A stretch of 64,000 nt of DNA from Lepisosteus oculatus (GCF_040954835.1 NC_090709.1:38870776-38934775); one strand, 5' to 3'. Shown: positions 18,471 through 31,085, counted from the stretch's first letter. Notes: generated by a model not told the origin, from the sequence alone. Numbers and translations: made by a program.

Positions 18471-21400
18471 GTTCAGAGAAAGCAGGAAAAGGCTGGAGTG
18501 TTACTGCAGCAGGTGTGGGAGATGAGGACACAGGGCTGCACACTGGACAGTATGTGTGACAGTTAAGGGTGGAGTGTTCAGTATTACAACAATGTACAGG
18601 AGAGGACAACACCAGTGAGCCTATCACAACACTACAGGTACAGAGTCCAGCCCACCATGACCAGAATTACAATACAAGCACAGTCAGGGCACAGGGCTGA
18701 GTACTACTTTACAGTTATGAACTTAGGCCATAAGCCTGAGCACTACAGCAGTATATCGAGATATACCGATAAGAGAGCAGTAGAGTAGGCATCAGTACAG
18801 CCCCGCTAAAAAGTTTAGTACACAAAGTTTACCTTAATGGTAAGTACACTCCAGCCGGCGGAGTTAAATATATAGTTCTGTTTACAGTAGTACATTGAAA
18901 AGCTCAGAACACAGACTTGAATATTTCAACAGTACTGCAGCTCTCTTAGGCCACAGTGCTGAGTATGACAAGAGTACAGGAGCAGAGTTCAGTAAATGGT
19001 TCAGACTATAAGCCTAGAACAGGTGAGAGTTCAGTCTATAATTCAAAGTACTATGAAAATACAGACGCAGAGTTGAGTAAAGCATCTGACAACTACAGCA
19101 ACGTTAGGGGCATTAGTGGGGAGTAGCACTATGGGAGAGGAGCAGAGTTCAGTTCAAGTTCCAGAATAAACGCAGCACCAGTGAGTTCAGTACCCAGTTC
19201 TCAATAATACAGCAGTACAGGTGAGGTCAGGAAACAGATATGAGTTCCACAGTACAATGTACAGCTATGAGCTTAGGATATAGTTCTGCCTACAGTAGTA
19301 CATAGAGCTACAAAAACAGACTTAAATATTACAGCACAACAGTGGAAAGCCTAGTCAACAGGTCTATCACAAACGTACAGGAGCAGACTTCAGCAAATAC
19401 TGCAGCAGTAAAGATCACAACAGGCAAGAGTTCAAGACAGATCAGAGTCCTATTACAGCACAGAGGCAGAGTTCAGTACACAGGTCTCACTATTTCAACA
19501 ATACAAGCAGAAGCAGTATACAGGTTTGACCATTACAACAGTACAGGAACAGAGTTCAGTCTTTACTTCAAAGTACTACAACCATACAGAAGTAGAGTTC
19601 AGTACACATTTCAGAATTTAAACTCAGTACAAGTGAGTTCAGGACACAGCTCTCACGTTTACAACAGTACAAGAAGAGTTCAGTACAGTACACAAGACAA
19701 TTACAGTAGTACAAGCAGGACTTCAGGATACAGGTAAGGTCATTATACAGGGCTGAGAATCACAACAGTACAGGTACAGAGTTCAGTACATAAGTTTAAA
19801 CAACTGAAGCTCAGTACAGCACATAAGACAAACAGCAGTACAAGCAAGACTTCAGGAAACCAGTAAAGTCATTACACACATTTCAGTATTACAACAGTAC
19901 ATGTGAGGTCAAAATACAGATCTGAGTAGTACAGTACAATGTACAGTTAAGAGGTCAGAATACAGTTATGATTACAATAGTACATGTAAGAGCTCAGAAC
20001 ACAGACTTGAATATTACAACACAATACAGGGGAAAGATTAACACACAGGGCTGAGTACTGCAGTACAGGATCAGAAGTCGGTACATGTTTCAGAATTAAA
20101 GCTCAGTACAGGTGAGTTCAGTCTACAGGTTTCAGTACTACAACAGTACATGTGAGGGTCATTACACAGGTCTGAGTTACAACAGTAGAGGTCAGAGTTC
20201 AGTACACCTTTCAGCATCAAAGCTCAGTACAGCTGATTAGTTCAGCACACGTGAGTATTACAGGAGAACTTCAACACTATTTTTACATTTCCAGGTTATA
20301 CTGAACCAGCGATGAGTGTTTCACACGACAATGAACTACCACCTGTACAACCTCCACTTCACAACACAACAGAGATGAAGTTTCAATGTACTGTCTGAGC
20401 AACACCATATCGCCATCACAGTCTGCAGTTCAGAACGAGGCAACAAAACAGAGTCGTGAAAGCAGCCCTCTTACACTGTAAACATGCTCTTGACCAAGAG
20501 ATGTTGCCACTATATTCATGTTAAATATTTTCATGAAACCGATACAGCGACATTTTTTAGATTCCTTAAATATTGTGGAAAAAAGCAGTAAATTTGATGG
20601 AAAATCACACATAAAAGAGACATTCCTGCAGGGCTTATATTTCTGGAGGACATGCTGTGTCACAGGCTGTGTTTGTGATCTGAACGAGTGCAGGTGAACT
20701 GAATTCAACAGCTCGATTTCAAGACTGTTCTACCCACAAACACTACTTACTTGTCAGCTCAGCACACAGATGTTGAACAGTTCTGGGTGAAATGTGCTGC
20801 ACAACCTGTGCTTGCTGGATGGGACTTGTGGAGGAGACCCACATCAGTGCCTGTTTATGACCCGTCTCCTTCCTGGCTGATCCCTTGGAGAAGGAGACAG
20901 TGCTCTCTCACAACAGAGGAGCGGACCAGCAGAAAGTCAAACTGTTCTGAACAGTCAAACACGCGACAGTGAGGCTTCGATTGAAATACAGACGCCACTT
21001 CAAAAAGACCAGAAAGGATTAAGGCTGGTAGGAGTGCCCATTTCATGTGTGTGTACAGCAGCTAGTGAGCAGGAAGGATGTGGCCAACATACAGCACGTT
21101 CACAAAGGTGCATTTAATATGAAATTTATACAGTTTTCTGATACTGTCAGTTTTTGTTAGCGAGATTTAATAACTGGTCTAAGCAAGTTGAGAGAGTTCA
21201 GCACAGTTTTACACACAGGTTTATCACAGGATTTAGAATTGGGCTGGATTACAGGCAAGAGCTCAGCACACTGGTGTAACACTGGGTATTAACATTCAGC
21301 ACAGGAGAGTTTAGTACACAGATTTGAGTGTTAAATCACAGGACAGGGAACGGCACAGAGTACTGGTTTGTCATTGAGTAGTAAAGTTCAGCACAGCACA

Positions 21401-22190
21401 CCCATGAGTCGTTAATTAAAGTGGAGAATTCAGCACACAGAACTGTCATTATTACAGAGCAGTACAGTTGAGAATTCAGCACACAGATGTGTCATGGAGT
21501 ATTATAGGACAGTGTACAGAGTCCACCACACAGGTATGAGTATTACAACTGTCCATATTAGAGTTCGTCAAACAGGTGTCAAAAAGTATTGAAGCTCAAT
21601 ACAGCCGAGAGTTCAGTACACAAGTTTGAGTACTACAACACCACAGGCAACAGTTCAGCACTCAGGTTCAAATACTAAAACAATACAGTTCAGCACACAG
21701 GTGTGTCAGAGTATTAAAGCTCAGTGTAGGAGAGAGTTCAGTACACAGGTCTGAGTGTTACAACTGTCCATATTAGAGTTCGTCACACAGGTGTGTCAGT
21801 GTCATCATTGCAGCTCAATACAGGTGATAATTCAGCACACTGATCTGTCCCTGATTATTAAAGCGCAGTACAGTTGAAGAATCAGTACACAGGTGTGTCT
21901 GAGTATTAAACTACAGTACAGGTGAGAGCTGAGCACACAGGGTTGAGTTCTGAAGCAGAATAAAGGTTTTAGTTCAGCACACAGGTGTGTTGAGTATTAA
22001 AGCTCAGTACAGGCATGAGTTCAGCTCACTGGTCTGAGTATTACAACTGTACACAGGTTCAAGTACTAAAGCACAGTACAGGTGAGCATTTAGCACACAG
22101 TGTGTCACCGAGTGCCAGTGTTAAGGTACAGCCTTCATGAGACGTCAGCACACTATTGTCAACACTACACTGTCCACAATACACCTCTAT
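18471..22190. repeat. Right-arm degenerate repeats flanking a single-copy segment
   Basis: 18471-20290 and 21240-22190 are diverged 40-50 bp units (GTACAGGTGAGAGTTCAGTA type) complementary to the left-arm blocks. 20290-21240 is the single-copy mirror of 9661-10600. No gene is supported. Confidence 0.8.
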
Positions 22191-22315
22191 AATAAAACAT
22201 CAGAACAGTAACTGAAGCACCTGTCTCTGGGGTACAAGAGCTGTGTCCCCCTCTGGAATCGAACCCTGAACTCTGCAACCCACCGGTCCTAATCCCAGCT
22301 CAGCACTGCGAAGCT
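22190..22315 (-). mobile_element. tRNA-derived SINE fragment (right arm copy)
   Basis: Mirror of the left-arm SINE. The B box complement GGAATCGAACC is at 22255-22265. Confidence 0.6.
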
Positions 22316-22394
22316 GCTGTTTCACAGACCACATGCAGCTGGACTGAGAGAAAGAGCCGAGCAGAGAGACGCCACAGAGGAAGAAATACAGACA

Positions 22395-23015
22395 GCAGAG
22401 AGCTCCTCACCTCCCTCCCAACTCTCCGTCCACACCTGTCTTCCCACTGTCAGCCTCTGGACATCCTGGAAAACTGGGGAAAAGAACACAGGAGAGATCA
22501 TACAACCCACATCCCAACTAATCCACACCCATCTTCCCACTGTCAGCCTCTGGACATCCTGGAAAACTGGGGAAAAGAATACAGGAGAGATCATACAACC
22601 CACATCCCAACTAATCCATACCTGTCTTCCCACTGTCAGCCTCTGGACATCCTGGAAAACAACACAGGGAAGAGTCCAATCAGCATACATACCAGTCTTT
22701 CCACTGTCAACATCTGGACAGCCAGGAAAATCAGGGAAAAGAATAAATGAGTCTAAATTAGATCCCAACTCCACACCTCTCTTCCCACTGTCAGCCTCTG
22801 GACAATTAGGAAAACTAGGGAAACGAGAGACTGGAGAGAGCATCTAACCTCCATCACAACTCCCCATCCACTCCCATCTTCCCTCTGTCAGCCTCTGGAC
22901 ATCCTGGAAAACTGGGGAAAAGAATACAGGAAAGGTCATCCAATATGCATCCTAACTAATCCACACCTGTCTTCCCACTGTCAGCCTCTGGACATCCTGG
23001 AAAATCTGGGAGTTA
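22395..23015 (-). repeat. 93-bp minisatellite at outer end of right arm
   Basis: About six or seven units contain GTCTTCCCACTGTCAGCCTC, the complement of the left-arm unit. Some units lack internal blocks. Confidence 0.9.
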
Positions 23016-23220
23016 ATACAGCAGAGAGCATCCAACCTGCATCTGAACTCCTCATCCAGCCCGCTGTGATGTTGCTCACGCTTTTGAGAGACAAAGCAGG
23101 AGGAGTCCTCTTGGGGCTCCAGATCTCCACCTGGACCAGGGGCACCAGCAGCTCTTCATCACCATCGTCACCCTCACAGGCTCCAGCAGGCAGGAGGAGG
23201 AGGGGGTGGCATGTCTACTT
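23016..23220. repeat. Arm-flanking sequence, duplicated at 24500 and 25200
   Basis: CATCTGAACTCCTCATCCAG and the following GAGAGACAAA block recur near 24545-24605. GGAGGAGTCCTCTTGGGGCT and the following CTCACAGGCTCCAGCAGGCA recur near 25202-25270. This marks a local direct duplication beyond the palindrome. Confidence 0.8.
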
Positions 23221-24300
23221 TAGGGACTTCCTGTTTCCCTAATTCAGGAATAAGACCATCTGGTTTCACTGACTAAAAACCACAATTACCCACCAGTATG
23301 GGATAGAAACAATTATTCAGGAAAAGCACTGCTGGTTTGTCTGGTTTAGGGACCCTAGTTGGACAATTACCAACCAGTGTGGCAGATATCTCAGTTATTC
23401 TGGAAAACCTGTCTGGGTGAGTGACTATACCAGTAAACCAGGAACCAGCACAGTGAATATATACAGTCATCACTGTGGACAGGAACTGTCTGGTTCAGGG
23501 ACGAGACCACACAGCTGACAACCAGAAAGGGTGAACTGATTCAGGAAAGACGTCATCTGGTTTAGGGACAAGGCAGTACAGTTAAGAGAGTATGGTGATT
23601 GTGTAATAATTATTCAGGAAAAACACCATCTGCTTCACTGGAAAGTAAAATGAATAACCAGTCCAGTGCATCTATAACACAAATCCATCATTACACCATC
23701 TGGTTTAGTGATGAGACTGTACAATTAACAACCACTATGGTGAATACATACTGTAGGATAATTAATGAGGAAAAGCTTCATGATTTAGTGACTCCAAAGT
23801 AAAATTAACAACCAGTAGAGTGAATATAAGATTATTAATAAGGAAAAAGACTGTTTGGTATAATGACTAGAAAGTACAATTATTAACCAGCACAGTACAG
23901 AGAATATAGAAGATAATTAGTAAGGAGAAACTGTCCAGTTTAGTGACTAGAAATTAAAGTTAACAACCTAATAACCAGTAAAAAGAATATACAACCTAAG
24001 TCATCATGAAAAACACGGTCTGGTTCAGTGACTAGACAGAAAATTTAACAGCCAGTACAGTGAATAGAGAGCATACAGTAATAATGGAAAACTGTCTGGA
24101 TTGCGATTGGAAATTAACATAAAAAGGGAGAATAATTAATACATAATTATTCAGGAAAATCTGTCCGATTTAGTGACCAGAAACTACAATTAACAACGGT
24201 GAAAATATAACTAATAAGGAAAAACTCCATCTGGTTTAGTGACAAAGCAGTCAAATTAAAAACCAGTACAGAGAATAGAAAATTATTATTAATAATACAG
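23221..24300. repeat. 77-bp AT-rich satellite, first block
   Basis: Diverged units contain TGGTTTAGTGACTAGA, ATTAACAACCAGTACAGTG and TATTCAGGAAAAAC. Same family as 27310-30480. No gene. Confidence 0.9.
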
Positions 24301-25740
24301 GAGAGATCATCCAACATGGATCCCAACTAATCCACACCTGTCTTCCCACTGTCAGCCTCAGAAAAACTGGGGAAAAGAATACAGGAGACACCATCTAACC
24401 CATCTTCCCACTGCCAGCCTCTGGACATCCTGGAAAATAATACAGGAGAGATCATCCAACATGCATCCCAACTAATCCACACCTGTCTTCCCACTGTCAG
24501 CCTCAGTCATTCTGCTGTCTTCATTTCCAGAGAGCTTTCCTCCTGCATCTGGACTCCTCATCCAGACCACTGGGTTGTTGTTCATGCCTTTGAGAGAGAA
24601 ACATGAAACTGCTCTCAAACTGAGCAACAACAACCGAGAGCAACTCCCAACATCACTCGACACAGAGGAGCAGTGGGGGTCCCTTCACAGCTAAAAACAG
24701 CAGAGACACGTCTGAACTCTCTTCCACTCCTGATGGTGACAAGAAAAATACTCCATCTACTACTGGTCCTACTCACATTGGCAGTACTGCTTCATTAGCA
24801 TCCCTCCTGAAAATACAGCTTTTCTTTGAGCTCCTGCAGGAGAGAGAAAAATACTGATTTTATTACTAATGCTGCTACTGAAAACACCATTACTGCTTCG
24901 ATTACTAATGCTGCTTCTCAAATTAAAACATTACAGCTCCTGAGACTAGTCTATTACTGTTAATAAAACATGGAAAACTCATGATACGAATACTACAAGT
25001 ACGTCAAATACTAAATCACTGCTGATCAGTTCACGTCACTAACCTGTGACACAGGAGTGACCAGACTAACCTGACCTTGTGCTCGAGCTGGACTCGGGTT
25101 CGAGAGTGTAGTGTCAACAGCACACTGACCAGCTCCTTGTGAGGGAGGGACAGCAGGAGGTCAGGACACAGCCCTGAGGGTCATCCCCTGGCACCCCGAC
25201 AGGAGGAGTCCTCTTGGGGCTCCAGCAGCTCTTCGTCACCATCGTCATCCTCACAGGCTCCAGCAGGCAGGAGGAGGAGGAGGAGGAGGAACATCCTGGC
25301 CGTCTCCCAGAGACGACTCCTGCTCCACCCCCTCAGAGAGCGCGGATCCGGATCGGTCCGGTCTGCTCCCAGTGGGATCGTGGAAGACCAGCGTCGCCTG
25401 CGAGGGAGCCTCACCTGGTCTGACCTCACCTGCCCTTCAGGACCAGTCAAGCAGACCCCCTTGTCCTCTACCTGCAGGTGTGGGGGCGCCCTCTCCAGCG
25501 GGGGACAGTGTTACCCCACTCCCAGTCCCTCCCTGCGTCTGGTGGGAATAAACAGGCCTGAAGGCAGCCTGTGCTCCACCGAGTCCCGACTGCTCCGGCC
25601 CAGAGCTGCTGTGCTGGAGAAACAGGCGTGTTGTCCACAGGCTCTCTTCCTCACCTCCTCCTCCTCACACCCCCGGGCTCCTCCTCCTCCTCCTGCCACC
25701 CCTGGGTGTCCAGGCACTGGGCTCTATTCACCATGAGAAT
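24301..25740. other. 93-bp repeat copies followed by mostly unique DNA
   Basis: 24301-24500 holds two further units of the arm-end minisatellite. 24500-25200 has no recognised gene. On the minus strand near 25230-25290 an ATG is followed by a poly-Leu run and PAGACEDDDGDEELLEPQED, which looks like a signal peptide plus acidic segment. A similar segment exists near 23098-23205, but no continuing exon could be found. Confidence 0.45.
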
Positions 25741-26095
25741 AATGGAAAAACTGTCTAGTTTAGTGACCAACAATGAAACTTAACCAGTACAGTGAATAAA
25801 TACCATACGTGTTCATGAAGAACACCAGCGTTTCAGTGACTGGACAGAACAGAGGACGTACAAGACAGTTCATGAGGACAAACTGCCCAGCTTCGTGACT
25901 AGAAATGAAAAACACCCACCAGTCCAGGGAACACAGAACATTCAGGAACAACACCGTCAGGCTCACTAATTAGACAATCAACAGCCATGGTGAATATATA
26001 CCAGAATATTTCAGGAAAACCCCTGCCTGCTGTAGTGACTAGAAATTAACATTAACAGCACAGTGAATATGACTCGTGAAAAACACTGGATACCT
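25741..26095. repeat. 77-bp satellite, short block
   Basis: About four diverged units (TAGTGACTAGAAATTAACAT type) separate two unique segments. Confidence 0.8.
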
Positions 26096-26559
26096 CTGTG
26101 GCCACACAGCACATGGACAGGCGGCACAGCGAGTGTCCAGCGCAGGCCGTCTCTGGACAGGGAAACGAGGCGACTGAGGTTCAGGTGCAGGGTGTCAGCT
26201 CTAATTGGGGGCGTTTGTGTCTGTGTTGGGTGAACCTTATAGGAACCACAGCCCTACTTACACACAATCTCTCTGTGTCACAGCTCCAGACGTGCTCGGG
26301 TCGCCAACAGACATTAAGACGAAACCGTCGTGCGCAGAACCTGGGTGCGAACCCCTCGCGGTGGCCGACAGCCTGAAGCCCGGGACCCCTAGACAGCCCC
26401 CACGCAGGGCACCTCCCTGGGGCTGCTCCGCCGGGCCTGGACACGGCGTCCCCAGCTCCTCGCGCCCGCGACTGGCCTGGCCCCTCAAGAGCCCCCCGCT
26501 GGCCGCCCTGAGCAGGACGCGTGGGGTCACCGAGTCACCGAGCCCCCGAGTTGTGCCGT
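26096..26559. other. Unique GC-rich DNA next to transposase relic
   Basis: Open frames exist on both strands, but no start, splice or family evidence supports a host gene. Part of it may be the diverged 3' half of the adjacent Tc1-like relic. Confidence 0.4.
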
Positions 26560-27050
26560 CACTCCATCAAGAGGACCAGAGAGAGCCAGCTCCACTGAGC
26601 CACACCCGCCCGGGCCAGGAGCCCACCTCCACCCTGCTCCTTTCTCTCCACACTGTCCCCCGGGGCAGCTCCGTCCAGCAGGCTTTGTCCCAGACCTCGG
26701 CAGGCTGCAGCCTGGCCTGTCTCTTCCAGGGGCTCACCTGCGGCCCGCAGCAGTGGGGACCCCCTGAGCTCAGGCTGCTGTCCTCTGCTCTTCATGGGGG
26801 GCTCCCACACACCCCCGCCTACGTCCCGGAGAGCGCTCCTGACCTGCTCCACAGGAGAAAAGGGGCTTTTCTTCACGGCTGAAAGTCTTCTGGGGTCTTC
26901 CTCCCCTGTGGTCTCCTGGGGTCCCCCAGCGTGTCCTTGCTGCTTCACGTACCACACAGTGGGTTTGGACACCAACGTGTCGGCCACGTTTCTGGTGGAT
27001 TCACTCCCATTTCTCAGTCCACGACGCCCCCTCACTGACACCCACACTTC
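26560..27050 (-). pseudogene. Degenerate Tc1/mariner-like transposase
   Basis: On the minus strand, residues 1-80 of the frame starting at 27047 follow the paired-like DNA-binding region of fish Tc1 transposases. SESTRNVADTLVSKPTVWYV corresponds to the helix-turn-helix phrase with S.STVWYI, and SAVKKSPFSPVEQVRSALRD to the following VKKNPF...Q segment, ending with GGGV. Downstream, GGGGLLARAGVAQWSWLSLV recalls the GGGSVMVWACMA phrase of the catalytic domain. The second half shifts frame, and the catalytic DDE residues cannot be placed, so it is inactive. No terminal inverted repeats or TA duplications were identified. Confidence 0.72.
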
Positions 27051-27239
27051 TCTGGTGCTCAGGTGGAGAGGAGCAGACGGCCCGTCCAGAACCAGCTCCA
27101 GACCTTCAACGACACACAGCTGAGCAGCCGGGGGTCCCAGTACTGCTCCCCTCTGGAAGAGAGGAGAGACCGTGGATGAACAGGGCTGGTTCCTCTAAGG
27201 GTCACCCCATATACACACACACCCTAGAAAACAGGGTTT

Positions 27240-27345
27240 CTCGCACCTGAGGAAGGTTCCACAGCCGAAACGTTGCGGTTTCCGTCTTCTCTTTTCAGCA
27301 GGAAGAAACCTGTTACTTGTTCCACTACAGTCAATATATAACAGT
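27240..27345 (+). mobile_element. Tail of a dispersed retroelement
   Basis: CCTGAGGAAGG (from 27247), GCCGAAACGTTGCGG and TTCTCTTTTCAGCAGGAAGA, then ACCTGTTACTTGTTCCACTA, form a phrase repeatedly met at the ends of dispersed elements in fish and amphibians. The family name was not established. Confidence 0.5.
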
Positions 27346-30300
27346 TATTCATGAAAAACAACGAAGGGTCCTGTGGCCACACAGTCAAATCAATCACCAG
27401 TTCGGTGAATAAGAAAACATTCTGTATGGTTTGGTGACTGAACAGTGATGTTCAGAGCCGGTACCGTGAACACAGAACAACTGTTCAGGAAAAACAGTAT
27501 GGTTTAGATCTAAATTACTAAGCAGTAGAGTGAAGATATAACACGAGTATTCATGGAAAACACCGTCTGGTTCTGTGACTACAGTCCAATTAACACCCAG
27601 CACGGGGAATATAGAACATAATTAATAAGGAAAAACTGTCCGGTTTAGAGACTAATGAGAATAATTAACAACCAGTACGGTGAACAATTACCCAGGAATA
27701 AAACCGTCTATAACATAATATAACAATTATTAAAGACCAATACTGTCTGGTTTAGCTACAAGAAATTAAAATTAACAACCAGGACAGCAAATATATCACA
27801 TAAATATTCAGGAATAACACCGTCTGGTTTACTGATTAGACAGTAATATTAAGAACCACTACCGTGAATATAGAACAATTAATAAGGAAAAACTCTGTCC
27901 GGTTTAGAGACTAGAAATTAAAATTAACAACCACTACCGTGAATAATGAACACTTATTCAGGAAAAACGTCTGTATAATTAACAACCAGTACCGTGAATA
28001 TAGAACATAATCAATAAGGAAAAACTCTGTCCGGTTTAGTGACTACTCTGTATAATTAACAACCAGTACGGTGAACAATTACTCAGGAATACAACCGTCT
28101 GGTTCTGTGGCTACACAGTACGTTGCACTACCAATCCGGTGAATATAGAACAATTATTCAGGAGAAACCGTCTGGTTCAGCGACTAGACAGTATAATTAA
28201 GAACCAGCTCGGTGAATATATAAGAAAACTGGTAAGGAAATTCTGTATGGTTTAGTGACTCAACAGTAATATTAACAACCAGGACAGTGAATATAGAACA
28301 TAATTAATAAGTAAGCAAAAACTCCATTCGTTTAGTAACTAGAAATTAAAATTAACAACCAGTACCGTGAATAATGAACACTTATTCAGGAAAAACTCCG
28401 TCGGGTTTAGAGACTAATGAGAATAATTAACAACCAGGACGGTGAATATATACGACAATAACTCAGGAAGATCACAGCCTGGTTTAATGGCTACAAAACA
28501 ATTAATAAACAGTAGAGTGAAGATATAACACGAGTATTCATGGAAAACACCGTCTGGGTCTGTGACTACAGTCCAATTAACAACCAGTACCGTAAATATA
28601 GAATATAATTAATAAGGAAAAACTGTGTCCGGTTTAGTGACTAGTCAGTATAATTAACAACCAGTACCGTGAATATAACAATTATTAAAGAAATACTTTC
28701 TGGTTTAGCAACAAGAAATTAAAATTAACAACCAGTACGGCGAATATATCACATAAATATTCAGGAATAACACCGTCTGGTTTACTGATAAGACAGTAAT
28801 ATTAAGAACCACTAACGTGAATACAGAACATTATTAATACGGAAAAGCTCTGTCAGGTTTAGTGACTAGAAATTAAAATTAACAACCAGTACCGTGAATA
28901 CAGAATATAATTAATAAGGAAAAGCTCTGTCCGGTTTAGTGACTAGTCAGTATAATTAACACCAGTACGGTGCGGTGAATATATAACAATAATTAAAGAC
29001 AAATACTGTCTGGTTTAGCTAGAAAAACTTAACCACCAGTCCAGAAAATCTCACATAAATATCCAGGAATAACACCGTCTGTCCGGTTTAGTGACTATTC
29101 AGTATAATTAACAACCAGTACCGTGAATACAGAACATTATTAATACGGAAAACCGCTGTCCGGTTTAGTGACTAGAAATTAAAATTAACAACCAGTACCG
29201 TGAATATAGAATATAATTAATAAGGAAAAACTCTGTCCGGTTTAGTGACTAGTCTGTATAATTAACACCCAGCACAGTGAAAATTACAATTATTAAAGAA
29301 ATATTGTCTGGTTTAGCTACAAGAAATTTAAATTAACAACCAGTACGGCGAATATATCACATAAATATTCAGGAATAACACCGTCTGGTTTACTGATAAG
29401 ACAGTAATATTAAGAACCAGTACCGTGAATACAGAATATAATTAATACGGAAAAGCTCTGTCCGGTTTAGTGACTAGAAATTAAAATTAACAGCCAGTAC
29501 CGTGAATACAGAATATAATTAATAAGGAAAAACTCCATCCGGTTTAGTAACTAGAAATTAAAATTAACACCCAGTACCGTGAACATAGAACATAATTAAT
29601 AAGGAAAAGCTCTGTCCGGTTTAGTGATTAGTCAGTATAATTAACACCAGTACGGTGCGGTGAATATATAACAATAATTAAAGACAAATACTGTCTGGTT
29701 TAGCTAGAAAAACGTAACCACCAGTCCAGAAAATCTCTCACAAATATCCAGGAATAACACCCTCTGTCCGGTTTAGTGACTAGTCAGTATAATTAACCAC
29801 CAGTACCGTGAATATAGAACATAATTAATAAGGAAAAACTCTGTCCGGTTTAGTGACTAGTCTGTATAATTAACAACCAGTACCGTGAATATAACAATTG
29901 TTAAAGACAAATACTGTCTGGTTTAGCTACAATAAATTTAAATTAACAACCAGGACAGCGAATATATCACATAAATATTCAGGAATAACACCGTCTGGAT
30001 TACTGATTAGACAGTAATATTAAGAACCACTACCGTGAATATAGAATAAATTAATAAGGAAAAGCTCTGTCCGGATTAGTGATTAGTCAGTATAATTAAC
30101 ACCAGTACGGTGCGGTGAATATATAACAATAATTAAAGACAAATACTGTCTGGTTTAGCTACAAAAACTTAACCACCAGTCCAGAAAATCTCTCATAAAT
30201 ATCCAGGAATAAACCCGTCTGGCTCAGTGATCAGACAGTATAATTAAGAAACAGCTGGGTGAATATACCTTATAAGAAAATGGGTTGGAACAACTTCTGT

Positions 30301-30480
30301 AGGGATTAGTGACTGAACAGTAATATTGAGAACCAGTACCGTGAACACAGACCATAACGAACACGGAGAAGCTCTGTCCGGTTCGGCGACTAGAAATGAA
30401 AATGAAGACCCAGCACCGTGAATACAGAACAAGTGTTCGTGAAAACCGCTGTGTGGCTCAGTGACTCACAGCACAAGTCA
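27310..30480. repeat. 77-bp AT-rich satellite with higher-order structure
   Basis: About 40 units read GTTTAGTGACTAGAAATTAA, then AATTAACAACCAGTACCGTG, then AATATAGAACATAATTAATA. A distinct variant (TCTGGTTTAGCTACAAGAAA with ATCACATAAATATTCAGGAA) recurs at about 27741, 28693, 29302 and 29912; the last two gaps are about 609-610 bp. No gene is supported. Confidence 0.93.
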
Positions 30481-30883
30481 CAACCAGCCGGGAAGACCTC
30501 AGAACAAGGGAAAGCGCCGCTTGTTCTTCTTCACTAACGGCTTCACTGAATAAACAGCCAGGCACACACGTAATAAATCTACCAGTGCAGTAAAAACCTT
30601 TCTTACTGACGGGTACAGGGAACATCCGAGGAGAGCAGGACGCCGATACTCGTCTGTTTGACGAAGTAGCGCCGAGCGCCCTCAATTAAACAGGAGAGCC
30701 CACTTCCGACTCTCAATTTAACAGCAGAGTTCACTTCCGCCCCTCAATTAAAGAGGAGAGGCCACTTCCGCCCCTCAATTAAACAGTAGAGTCCACTTCC
30801 GCCCCTCAATTAAACAGTCTCACAATAATACCCTGCCTGTGAGGAGACTGGTGTAGTGACTGGGGCTCTTTCTGGGTCAAATT
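30481..30883. repeat. Unique spacer and 31-bp repeat
   Basis: 30481-30680 appears single copy. From about 30680 to 30820 four or five units of CCCCTCAATTAAACAGTAGA with GTCCACTTCCG recur every 31 bp. Confidence 0.75.
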
Positions 30884-31085
30884 TTCAATTCAATCCAAGG
30901 TGCTTTATTAGCATGACCGATGGGTACAATCAGTGTTGCCAAAGCAAATGAAAATAATAAAATGAACATGGAACAAAACACAAAATAAAAGTCAAATAAA
31001 ATCTACAGACATATTACAGACATTTACAACAAAGACATATCATAAAATATTGATATATACTGTAAACATATTGAGCGTTACTGGG
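30884..31085 (+). mobile_element. Dispersed repeat copy 1 (GGTGCTTTATTAGCATGACC)
   Basis: TTCAATTCAATCCAAGGTGC, TTTATTAGCATGACCGATGG and CAGTGTTGCCAAAGCAAATG are followed by AT-rich sequence. This is a phrase common in fish dispersed repeats. Copies 2-4 are at 32225, 32395 and 61732. The class of element is not established. Confidence 0.7.

Larger units (their letters stand above)
15430..23015 (-). repeat. Right arm of the giant inverted repeat (about 7.6 kb)
   Basis: This is the reverse-complement partner of 7740-15350, in mirrored order: C-rich block (15455-16075), tRNA-like modules R4-R1, LTR-like segment, unique segment, degenerate repeat (about 18470-20290), unique segment (20290-21240), degenerate repeat (21240-22190), SINE fragment and 93-bp minisatellite. 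Differences from the left arm of a few percent, with indels, show the arms are not a simple copied read. Confidence 0.93.

Noticed and set aside
26205..26882. 225-codon + strand frame
   Set aside because: No recognisable family; it lies antisense to the Tc1-like relic and has no splice or promoter support.
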